DNA of 13,023 bases from positions 1-13,023 of the forward strand of contig CAMLDR010000121.1 of NCBI GenBank assembly GCA_946478775.1. The letters are read 5' to 3'. The notes beneath the pieces are model-generated. The model saw only the letters and a program-made list of their open reading frames with translations, had not been told where the DNA came from and did no database searches. Below, in pieces: positions 1 to 5,570 of the stretch. Position numbers and translations under genes: made by a program. The stretch is from an uncultured Flavobacteriales bacterium. Its GTDB lineage: Bacteria; Bacteroidota; Bacteroidia; Flavobacteriales; Crocinitomicaceae. How positions within the stretch are numbered: position 1 is the stretch's first letter; each line of letters starts with the position of its first letter.

Positions 1-53
1 TACGGCTACCACCGTGATCTACACTCTTTCCCTACTCGACGCTCTTCCGATCT
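1..53 (+). other. Illumina P5/TruSeq universal adapter (assembly contamination)
   Basis: These 53 bases align end to end with the 3' part of the TruSeq universal (P5) adapter, finishing in the diagnostic GCTCTTCCGATCT. By eye there are only three mismatches, at positions 7, 15 and 36, and all read T in the window. Genomic sequence starts at 54. The segment is a library artefact left on the contig end, not biology. It supplies the false last residues and the false TAG stop (32-34, minus strand) of the aspartate kinase frame. Confidence 0.97.
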
Positions 54-571
54 AGCCGTTCGTTTACCAGTGATTCTGTTTTTGCCCAGTCAACTTCTCC
101 TTCACGATATTCATGATTCGTACGGATGATCTTTCTACAGTCCACCCAGGCGGTTGCATGGCCTTCTTCTTTCATGAAAGCTTCTACGATCATAGTCGAC
201 AATACTTCTCCAAGGGAAACAATCTGATCGTACTCGAAGTTGTAATTATCCGAAATGGGAAGGTGGTAGCGGTTTTTAAGGGATTCGAACAATTCTTCCA
301 TCTGCTGATGAATGAAATAGTGTTTTTCAGGAAATAACTCCGCGACGATCAATTGGTGGAATTGGTAGCGATCCTCAATTAGTTCCAGGTAACGTTTTTC
401 ATTCTTATTCCATAAAGAGTCCACAATTTCTTCCATTGCATTGGTCGTCTTGCCCATTGCGGATACTACAACAATCAATTGATCTTTAGGAAAAAGGGAA
501 AGAATGTGTGATACATTCCTTACTGCATTGGCGTCTTTGACGGAAGCACCGCCAAATTTGAAAACGTTCAT
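54..571 (-). CDS. Aspartate kinase, N-terminal fragment (3' end missing)
   Basis: Aspartate kinase phosphorylates L-aspartate with ATP, the first step towards lysine, threonine, methionine and diaminopimelate. The start at 571 gives the family N-terminus MNVFKFGGASV, with the nucleotide-binding KFGGxSV motif at residues 5-11. SAMGKTTN follows at 37-44 and SLGEVLS at 119-125, the usual SxGExLS block. Only 172 genuine codons are present. The codon for residue 173 straddles the junction with the adapter, and the following DRKSVE and stop are adapter-encoded. The rest of the kinase domain and any ACT domains lie beyond the contig. It therefore cannot be told whether this is a monofunctional LysC type or a fusion with homoserine dehydrogenase. 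A TAnnTTTG-type promoter box lies 17 bases upstream of the start. The family call is firm; the paralogue is not. Confidence 0.93.
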
Positions 572-588
572 CTGAAATTAATTTTTGG

Positions 589-596
589 CAAAAATA
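589..596 (-). promoter_or_regulatory. Candidate -7 box for the aspartate kinase gene
   Basis: On the minus strand this reads TATTTTTG, an exact fit to the Bacteroidota primary-sigma -7 consensus TAnnTTTG. It ends 17 bases before the ATG. The nearest upstream TTG (612-614, minus strand) is only 15 bases away, shorter than the usual 17-23, so the -33 element is weak. Single boxes of this kind also arise by chance in AT-rich DNA. Confidence 0.45.
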
Positions 597-731
597 ACCC
601 AAAAACAAATCCAACGATTCAGAAATGAATAATTTTCACATTATTTTAAGAATAAAACAAGGTGTGATATATAACCAGGTTTAACTTGATGATTGTGAAG
701 AATGAGATTTAATCTTTGTTTCCCTTGAAAG

Positions 732-762
732 ATAAAAAAGCCTCCATCAAATGAGGAGGCTT
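732..762 (-). terminator. Rho-independent terminator of the YceI-like gene
   Basis: Arms AAGCCTCC (738-745) and GGAGGCTT (755-762) form a perfect 8-bp stem with a 9-base loop. On the minus strand the hairpin is followed by a run of T (from the A-tract 734-739). It lies 56 bases beyond the stop of the YceI-like gene and is oriented to stop that transcript before the aspartate kinase gene. Confidence 0.85.
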
Positions 763-815
763 CGTAGTGTGTGCACTAATACGCTACGTGGATCTTTATC
801 GAAATCAGTGATTTC
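763..815 (-). repeat. Cluster of small inverted repeats in the YceI 3' UTR
   Basis: Three dyads sit between the stop codon and the terminator: GAAATCA-g-TGATTTC (801-815), TAGTG-tgtg-CACTA (765-778), and CGTAG (763-767) with CTACG (784-788), the last enclosing the second. The one-base centre of the first makes it a poor RNA hairpin but a plausible protein-binding palindrome. The role is unknown and chance cannot be excluded. Confidence 0.4.
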
Positions 816-817
816 TC

Positions 818-1429
818 TTACTTCGCTTTCATTACCAGGTCCAGATCAAAATCAACTCCCGGTTTGATGTATTGATTTTCTTTGCCTTTTTCAGTTCCGG
901 GTTGGAAACCTTCGGCATTCATCGGAGAAAAATCTACTGTGAATTTTCCTTTTGCAGTTAATTTTTTATCTGTTTTCTTAACTTTTACAGGCATTTTTGC
1001 CGGAACTTCTTTTCCTCCGACTTTCAACGTAGCGTCGATTTCTTTATCGGAAATACTGTTTATGATTACTTCTACGTTTGGAAATTGTGCGGTATTGAAT
1101 AAACCTTCGCCCATAATGGAGCTATTCAGGTCACCTGCACCCATTTCCGGAGTTAATTCGTTTTCAATTGTTTTCATATCAACCGTAAAACTTCCGGCTT
1201 CAAATGTATCGCCTTTGTAGGTGATGGATCCTTTGGATATTTTTACGGTTCCATTGTGTGTATGACCATCGCCTGCATACGTACCTTTCCATTTCAAAGT
1301 GGTTGCCTCTGCATCCAGTTCATAGGTTGTTGCTTCATTTTCCGAAGTTTCCTCAGTAGAAGCGCCGCATGCAGTCATTCCGAAAGCGATAAAGGCAAGT
1401 GATGCTGCGTAAAAAAAAGTTTTTTTCAT
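818..1429 (-). CDS. YceI-like domain lipoprotein
   Basis: A 203-residue exported protein. Residues 1-20 form a lipoprotein signal peptide (MKKTFFYAASLAFIAFGMTA) with the lipid-modified cysteine at 21, followed by an acidic, Ser/Thr-rich linker to about residue 35. The remainder resembles the YceI family, a lipocalin-like beta-barrel fold that in characterised members binds isoprenoid chains in the periplasm. Supporting blocks are the opening strand LKWKGTYAGDGHTHNGTVK (45-63), GSFTVDMKTIE (79-89), GEGLFNTAQFPNVEVII (107-123) and the late GKFTVDFSPMNAEGF (161-175). The ligand and job of this Bacteroidota version are unknown. It is transcribed alone, divergently from ftsX, and ends in its own terminator. 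Confidence 0.85.
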   Translation of the reverse strand: MKKTFFYAASLAFIAFGMTACGASTEETSENEATTYELDAEATTLKWKGTYAGDGHTHNGTVKISKGSITYKGDTFEAGSFTVDMKTIENELTPEMGAGDLNSSIMGEGLFNTAQFPNVEVIINSISDKEIDATLKVGGKEVPAKMPVKVKKTDKKLTAKGKFTVDFSPMNAEGFQPGTEKGKENQYIKPGVDFDLDLVMKAK

Positions 1430-1452
1430 AGGATTTTGAATTAAAGTTGATG

Positions 1453-1459
1453 CAAAATA
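1453..1459 (-). promoter_or_regulatory. Weak candidate -7 box for the YceI-like gene
   Basis: The minus strand reads TATTTTG, the TAnnTTTG box with one base missing from the spacer, 23 bases before the ATG at 1429. No clear -33 TTG is seen at the right distance. It is offered because it is the only promoter-like match in the short divergent region. Confidence 0.25.
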
Positions 1460-1471
1460 TGCGTTTTTTAG

Positions 1472-1546
1472 TTAGGATAACATTAAAATGAAAGAAAGCT
1501 GAAAATTTGTTCATTTCTTCGTTAATAGCTTCTCAAATTAGGATAA
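1472..1546. repeat. Direct repeat TTAGGATAA in the divergent YceI/ftsX spacer
   Basis: The 9-mer TTAGGATAA occurs at 1472-1480 and again at 1538-1546 in the same orientation, 66 bases apart. The copies fall upstream of the candidate -7 boxes of the two divergent genes, near each -33 position. A chance repeat of this length in a 150-base AT-rich spacer is possible, at a probability of several per cent by rough estimate. Confidence 0.35.
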
Positions 1547-1566
1547 GGGGATGTAGCGAAAAAGTG

Positions 1567-1574
1567 TAATTTTG
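1567..1574 (+). promoter_or_regulatory. Candidate -7 box just upstream of ftsX
   Basis: TAATTTTG is an exact match to the Bacteroidota TAnnTTTG box. Only five bases separate it from the ftsX ATG at 1580, so transcription would start at or next to the start codon, giving a leaderless or nearly leaderless mRNA. No TTG lies at the -33 position; an AT-rich TTAGGATAA repeat is there instead. Confidence 0.5.
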
Positions 1575-1579
1575 GTTGG

Positions 1580-2470
1580 ATGAGTAAAGGGATCGAAAAG
1601 ACAGGAAAGAAGGGGCTGCGAACTAGTTACATTTCAACTGTAATTGGAATTTCGCTGGTTCTGTTTATGATAGGTTTGGTTTTGGCAGGAGTAATCGGTT
1701 TGGATTCGTTGCAAAAACAAGCCAGGGAAAATCTGCATGGAGATTTATTCTTTAAGTCGGAGTACAATAAGGAAGATATCAAACAGGTAGCGCAGGAATT
1801 GAAATCGTGGGACTGTTTTAAAGAAGTGGTTTTTGTTTCTCCGGAACGTGCAATTGATGAGTTTAAAGGAGCTGATCAGAATTCGACGGAGATTCTTGCG
1901 ATTTTTGAAGGTGAGAACCCGCTTCCTCCGACAATTAATTTCAGACCGGTCAGTTCTTTCGTTACTAAAAAGGGAATGAGGGAAATAGAAACGCGTTTGA
2001 ATACTAAATACGGAGATATGCTGGCCGAGGTTAATTACGATAAAGCTGCTTTGGAAGAAGTGAACCTGGGTTTCAAGCAGTTTGCTTTCCTTATTTTGAT
2101 CGTTGCTTCTTTATTGATTATCGTTGCTGTTGCAATGATCAACAATACCATTCGTTTGGCACTTTATTCGAAACGCTTTACCATTAAAACCATGCAATTG
2201 GTTGGCGCTACCAGTGGCTTTATCCGAAGACCTTTCCTGAAGCAGGCAATTTACCAGGGAATGGTTTCCGGGATCCTCGGAATGGCCTTGCTGATGACGG
2301 TTTTTTTCGCCTTGAATAATGTCCTGGATGTCATTGAAATTGATATGAAGCTGCTGGATGTTATTCTGCTTTTTGCTTCATTACTTGTGATCGGCTGTCT
2401 TTTAACCGTTGTTTCGACCTGGTTTGCGCTAAACAAATATTTACGTGCAAAATTGGATGATTTATATTAA
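1580..2470 (+). CDS. ftsX: Cell division protein FtsX (ABC transporter permease-like)
   Basis: FtsX is the inner-membrane half of FtsEX, which couples FtsE ATP hydrolysis to activation of septal peptidoglycan hydrolases. The 296-residue protein has the family layout. A basic cytoplasmic N-terminus is followed by TM1 (about 19-42) and a periplasmic loop (43-165) containing the typical V-SPERAIDEFK segment (86-96) and NPLPPTINF (113-121). TM2 (166-188) runs into the cytoplasmic stretch NTIRLALYSKRFTIKTMQLVGAT (189-211), the hallmark coupling region that contacts FtsE. TM3 (about 224-246) and TM4 (260-283) complete the fold. ftsE is not in the window. The gene opens a plus-strand cluster with DUF3098 (24-base gap), uppP and truB. 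No Shine-Dalgarno sequence is seen, as is usual in this phylum. Confidence 0.95.
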   Translation: MSKGIEKTGKKGLRTSYISTVIGISLVLFMIGLVLAGVIGLDSLQKQARENLHGDLFFKSEYNKEDIKQVAQELKSWDCFKEVVFVSPERAIDEFKGADQNSTEILAIFEGENPLPPTINFRPVSSFVTKKGMREIETRLNTKYGDMLAEVNYDKAALEEVNLGFKQFAFLILIVASLLIIVAVAMINNTIRLALYSKRFTIKTMQLVGATSGFIRRPFLKQAIYQGMVSGILGMALLMTVFFALNNVLDVIEIDMKLLDVILLFASLLVIGCLLTVVSTWFALNKYLRAKLDDLY

Positions 2471-2494
2471 TTTAGCTCCTCATTCATTTATATC

Positions 2495-2743
2495 ATGAAC
2501 AATAAATTCGACTTTCCAATAAAAAAAGAGAACCTGCGAATCATTTTCATTGGGTTGGCAATTAATATTATTGGCTACCTGCTAATGATTGGCGGTGGTT
2601 CTGATACTCCGACTGAGTTTCATGAAAAGGAGTTGTTCTCTACAGTTCGAATTACTGTTTCTCCTATTTTAATTGTGACAGGTTTTGTCGTAATGATCTA
2701 CGGCATTATGAAGAAAGCAAAAGATTCTAATTCCCCTGAATAA
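2495..2743 (+). CDS. DUF3098 family small membrane protein
   Basis: An 82-residue protein with two predicted membrane segments (about 14-33 and 53-71). A short polar loop containing GGGSDTPTEFHEKELFS lies between them, and the C-terminal tail is basic then polar. Size, topology and position between ftsX and uppP match the Bacteroidota DUF3098 family, whose function is unknown. The loop is rich in charged residues just before the second helix. The gene is separated from uppP by only three bases, so the two are almost certainly cotranscribed. The conserved neighbourhood suggests an envelope or division role, but that is inference only. Confidence 0.85.
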   Translation: MNNKFDFPIKKENLRIIFIGLAINIIGYLLMIGGGSDTPTEFHEKELFSTVRITVSPILIVTGFVVMIYGIMKKAKDSNSPE

Positions 2744-2746
2744 TCC

Positions 2747-3559
2747 ATGAATTGGTTTGAAGTAGTAATATTGGCTCTCATTGAGGGCCTAACCGAGTTT
2801 TTGCCTGTTTCGTCGACAGCACATATGATCTTTGCAAGTTCCATTGCAGGAATTCAGGATAGCGCATTCATTAAAATGTTCCAGGTGTCAATTCAATTCG
2901 GAGCAATACTGGCAGTTGTTTTTCTATACTGGAAAAAGTTCTTTAAAGAAACTTCTTTTCAGTTTTACCTGAAGCTGGGGTTTGCAGTGATTCCTGCATT
3001 AGTACTGGGTTTGTTTTTTGATGACCTCATCGAAAGTGTGCTGGAAAAACCCATTCCTATTGCTATTACACTAATTGTTGGCGGGATTGTTTTGGTTTTT
3101 ATAGACCGTTTTTTTCAGAACCCGCGCATTCATAAGGAGGAAAATATTTCATTCGGTAAGGCCATTACTATTGGTTTTTGGCAATGCCTGGCAATGATGC
3201 CCGGAACGAGCCGTTCTGCAGCTTCTATTATCGGTGGAATGCAACAGGGATTGTCTCGAAAGACAGCAGCAGAATTCAGTTTCTTTTTGGCGGTTCCAAC
3301 GATGCTTGCCGTTACCTGTTATTCGATTTTCCTGAAAAATTGGACGGTAAGTCCTGGCTTTGAGCAGAAAGGATACGAGATGATCTTTGCATCCAACCAG
3401 TCTTTGATGTTCTTTTTGGCAGGAAATGTGGTGGCATTCATTGTTGCGGTCTTGGCGATCAAATTTTTTATTGGGATCCTGAATAAGTACGGCTTTAAAG
3501 TTTGGGGCTGGTACAGGATAGTTGCAGGAAGTTTATTACTGCTTTATTTCTTGTTGTAA
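2747..3559 (+). CDS. uppP: Undecaprenyl-diphosphatase UppP (BacA family)
   Basis: UppP is an integral membrane enzyme that removes a phosphate from undecaprenyl diphosphate, regenerating the lipid carrier used for peptidoglycan and other envelope polymers. Overproduction in other bacteria gives bacitracin resistance. The 270-residue protein carries both family motifs. The first is EGLTEFLPVSSTAH at 13-26, with Glu13, Glu17 and His26 matching the catalytic residues. The second is MPGTSRSAASIIGG at 151-164, with Arg156. About eight hydrophobic segments are visible, and the length is normal. The ATG lies three bases after the DUF3098 stop, and the stop is three bases before truB, indicating tight cotranscription. 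Confidence 0.97.
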   Translation: MNWFEVVILALIEGLTEFLPVSSTAHMIFASSIAGIQDSAFIKMFQVSIQFGAILAVVFLYWKKFFKETSFQFYLKLGFAVIPALVLGLFFDDLIESVLEKPIPIAITLIVGGIVLVFIDRFFQNPRIHKEENISFGKAITIGFWQCLAMMPGTSRSAASIIGGMQQGLSRKTAAEFSFFLAVPTMLAVTCYSIFLKNWTVSPGFEQKGYEMIFASNQSLMFFLAGNVVAFIVAVLAIKFFIGILNKYGFKVWGWYRIVAGSLLLLYFLL

Positions 3560-3562
3560 ATT

Positions 3563-4258
3563 ATGATTACGGAATTTGCACAAGGAAGTACCATTTTGGT
3601 GGATAAGCCCCTGAAGTGGACTTCATTTGACGCGGTGAACAAACTGCGCTGGCATCTGCGTCAGAAACTGGGAGTAAAAAAACTCAAAGTCGGCCATGCC
3701 GGAACGCTGGATCCTTTGGCCACCGGATTATTGGTGATTTGTATCGGGAAGCATACCAAACTAATAGAAGGACTGACATCTGACGGTAAAACGTATACCG
3801 GAACTTTCCTGCTGGGGAAAACAACTCCTTCTTACGATCTCGAAACGGAATACAATACAGATAAAGAAACTGCAGGAATTACTCCGGAACAATTGGAAGA
3901 AGTCCGCCTGAGTTTCTTAGGGGTGCAGCAGCAGGTTCCGCCTTTGTTTTCTGCCAAGCAAATTGACGGGAAGCGTGCTTACGATTATGCCCGTGCAGGG
4001 ATTGAAAAAGAATTGAAAGCCAATACCGTTGAGATTACGGATTTTAAGATTGATTCATCCCGTTTTCCGGAAATCGATTTTGAAATTTCCTGTTCAAAAG
4101 GAACTTATATTCGATCCATTGCACATGATTTCGGACAAAAACTAGGATGTGGAGCAACCCTAATTGCATTGCGAAGAACTAAATCCGGAATCTACGCTAT
4201 TGAAGATTCCAGGAGTGTGGAAGAATGGATATCTTTCATAGAAGATCAGCCCTTGTAA
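3563..4258 (+). CDS. truB: tRNA pseudouridine(55) synthase TruB
   Basis: TruB isomerises uridine 55 to pseudouridine in the T-loop of nearly all elongator tRNAs. The motif GHAGTLDPLATG (44-55) contains the catalytic Asp50. KTYTGTFLLGKTTPSYDLE (76-94), the VPPLFSAKQIDGKRAY block (125-140) and CSKGTYIRSIAHDFG (177-191) complete the core. At 231 residues it is shorter than the 314-residue E. coli enzyme because it lacks the C-terminal PUA-like RNA-binding domain; short versions are usual in Bacteroidota. It follows uppP by three bases. Its last codons overlap the -33 element of the promoter inferred for queA. Confidence 0.96.
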   Translation: MITEFAQGSTILVDKPLKWTSFDAVNKLRWHLRQKLGVKKLKVGHAGTLDPLATGLLVICIGKHTKLIEGLTSDGKTYTGTFLLGKTTPSYDLETEYNTDKETAGITPEQLEEVRLSFLGVQQQVPPLFSAKQIDGKRAYDYARAGIEKELKANTVEITDFKIDSSRFPEIDFEISCSKGTYIRSIAHDFGQKLGCGATLIALRRTKSGIYAIEDSRSVEEWISFIEDQPL

Positions 4259-4283
4259 ATAAGCCTGATTTTTTGTACTTTTG
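4253..4283 (+). promoter_or_regulatory. Bacteroidota-type promoter for queA, starting inside truB
   Basis: TTG at 4253-4255 (the last sense codon of truB) is followed, after 20 bases, by TACTTTTG at 4276-4283, an exact TAnnTTTG -7 box. Both elements and their spacing fit the phylum's -33/-7 consensus. The expected start near 4290 would give a leader of about 30 bases. It is the best-formed promoter in the window. Confidence 0.65.
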
Positions 4284-4321
4284 CGCTCTTTTGATTTAAA
4301 GCAGATAAAAATACAGCTTGT

Positions 4322-5380
4322 ATGAATAAAATGAAGCTTTCTGAATTCAGTTTTGACCTTCCGGACGAACTGATTGCTGAATACCCAAGTGAAAACCGTG
4401 ATGAAGCACGATTGATGGTTATCCACCGTGAAACCGGAAAAATTGAGCACCGCCTGTTTAAGGACATTATCAATTACTTCGGAGAAGGTGATGTGATGAT
4501 CATGAACAACACACGTGTATTCCCTGCGCGTATGTACGGAAACAAAGAAAAAACAGGTGCTAAGATCGAAGTGTTCTTGTTGAGAGAATTAAACCGCGAA
4601 AGCCTTTTGTGGGATGTATTGGTTGATCCGGCTCGTAAGATCAGAATTGGAAATAAATTGTATTTCGGTGATGATGATTCATTGGTTGCGGAGGTAATTG
4701 ACAATACTACTTCCCGTGGAAGAACGTTACGTTTCTTATTCGACGGGCCTTACGAAGAGTTCAAGGCAAAAATTACTGAACTTGGAGAAACTCCGCTTCC
4801 GAAATACATCAAGCGTGAAGTCGAAGAAACAGACGAAGAAAGATACCAGACCATTTACGCGAAAGAAGAAGGAGCTGTTGCAGCACCTACTGCAGGTTTG
4901 CATTTCTCCCGTGAATTGTTGAAGCGTTTGGAATTGAAAGGTGTGAACTTTGCAGAAGTAACTTTGCACGTTGGATTGGGTACTTTCCGTTCGGTCGAGG
5001 TAGAGGATCTGACGAAGCATAAAATGGACTCTGAGCAGGTGATCATTACCGAGAAAGCTGCAAACATTGTCAACCTGGCAAAGAAGAATAAGAAACGCGT
5101 TTGTGCGATCGGAACAACTTCTATGCGTGCAGTTGAAACGTCGGTTTCTACAGACAATATGTTGAAAGCATTTGACGGTTGGACGAATAAATTCATTTTC
5201 CCTCCATACGACTTCAGTATTGCGGATAGTTTGGTAACGAACTTTCACACCCCGCTTTCTACTTTATTGATGATGATCTCAGCATTCTGTGGTCACGATT
5301 TGATGATGGAAGCTTACAACGAAGCAATTAAAGAAAAATACAAATTCTACTCTTACGGTGATGCGATGCTGATCCTGTAA
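4322..5380 (+). CDS. queA: S-adenosylmethionine:tRNA ribosyltransferase-isomerase QueA
   Basis: QueA transfers and isomerises the ribosyl group of S-adenosylmethionine onto preQ1 at position 34 of tRNAs with GUN anticodons, making epoxyqueuosine, the penultimate step of queuosine synthesis. The 352-residue length is normal. Family blocks run throughout: [17 protein letters not shown] (17-33), [11 protein letters not shown] (61-71), [12 protein letters not shown] (184-195), [10 protein letters not shown] (213-222), [11 protein letters not shown] (262-272) and [17 protein letters not shown] (306-322). Translation may begin at the first Met (4322) or at Met4 (4331); the first is used here. The gene lies 63 bases after truB, has its own promoter and ends at a strong terminator. 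No other queuosine gene is in the window. Confidence 0.96.
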   Translation: MNKMKLSEFSFDLPDELIAEYPSENRDEARLMVIHRETGKIEHRLFKDIINYFGEGDVMIMNNTRVFPARMYGNKEKTGAKIEVFLLRELNRESLLWDVLVDPARKIRIGNKLYFGDDDSLVAEVIDNTTSRGRTLRFLFDGPYEEFKAKITELGETPLPKYIKREVEETDEERYQTIYAKEEGAVAAPTAGLHFSRELLKRLELKGVNFAEVTLHVGLGTFRSVEVEDLTKHKMDSEQVIITEKAANIVNLAKKNKKRVCAIGTTSMRAVETSVSTDNMLKAFDGWTNKFIFPPYDFSIADSLVTNFHTPLSTLLMMISAFCGHDLMMEAYNEAIKEKYKFYSYGDAMLIL

Positions 5381-5403
5381 TAGGAAGAGACAAATAATAT
5401 CCA

Positions 5404-5446
5404 AAAAACCCTGGCTTACATCAAAGAAGTCAGGGTTTTTGTTTTG
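5404..5446 (+). terminator. Strong rho-independent terminator after queA
   Basis: Arms AAAAACCCTG (5404-5413) and CAGGGTTTTT (5431-5440) pair perfectly. The pairing continues inward through G-T, C-G, T-A and T-A to about 14 bp around a 9-base loop. The plus strand continues TTTTTGTTTTG. It closes the ftsX-queA cluster 23 bases after the queA stop and insulates the Fic gene. Confidence 0.93.
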
Positions 5447-5536
5447 AATCTGCCGGGAACAGAAACCGGGTTATCAGGCATTCGAATGTATTGTGATGTT
5501 GAGAAAAATTAGAGAGATATTTTTTTACTCGAAAAA

Positions 5537-5570
5537 ATTGACTAAATTTGTCTAATAATATTTTGTCAAT
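5537..5570 (+). promoter_or_regulatory. Candidate operator of the HTH-Fic gene
   Basis: An inverted repeat ATTGAC (5537-5542) and GTCAAT (5565-5570), with a 22-base spacer, abuts the ATG at 5571. Inside it are a near-palindrome GAC-t-AAATTT-GTC (5540-5552) and a direct repeat TTTGTC (5547-5552 and 5562-5567, 15 bases apart). The candidate -7 box lies within the dyad, so a bound protein would block transcription. Because the gene product starts with an Xre-type HTH, autorepression is a natural guess. It is unproven. Confidence 0.45.
5543..5550 (+). promoter_or_regulatory. Candidate -7 box of the HTH-Fic gene
   Basis: TAAATTTG matches TAnnTTTG exactly and ends 20 bases before the ATG. No TTG is present at the expected -33 position (about 5520), where there is a T-run instead. 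A looser second box, TATTTTG at 5559-5565, has TTG 18 bases upstream (5538-5540) and is an alternative that would place the start at or beyond the ATG. Confidence 0.5.

Noticed and set aside
32..53. In-frame continuation and TAG stop of the aspartate kinase frame
   Set aside because: These codons are adapter sequence; the family is much longer than 179 residues, so this is a truncation and not a natural short protein.
113..337. Plus-strand open frame opposite aspartate kinase
   Set aside because: It lies wholly within the clear aspartate kinase frame, has no recognisable domain and has no promoter or start context.
4736..5248. Long minus-strand frames (113 to 170 residues) opposite queA
   Set aside because: They are shadows of a well-conserved coding strand, rich in Cys, Phe and Ser from reverse-complement bias, and two overlap each other in different frames.
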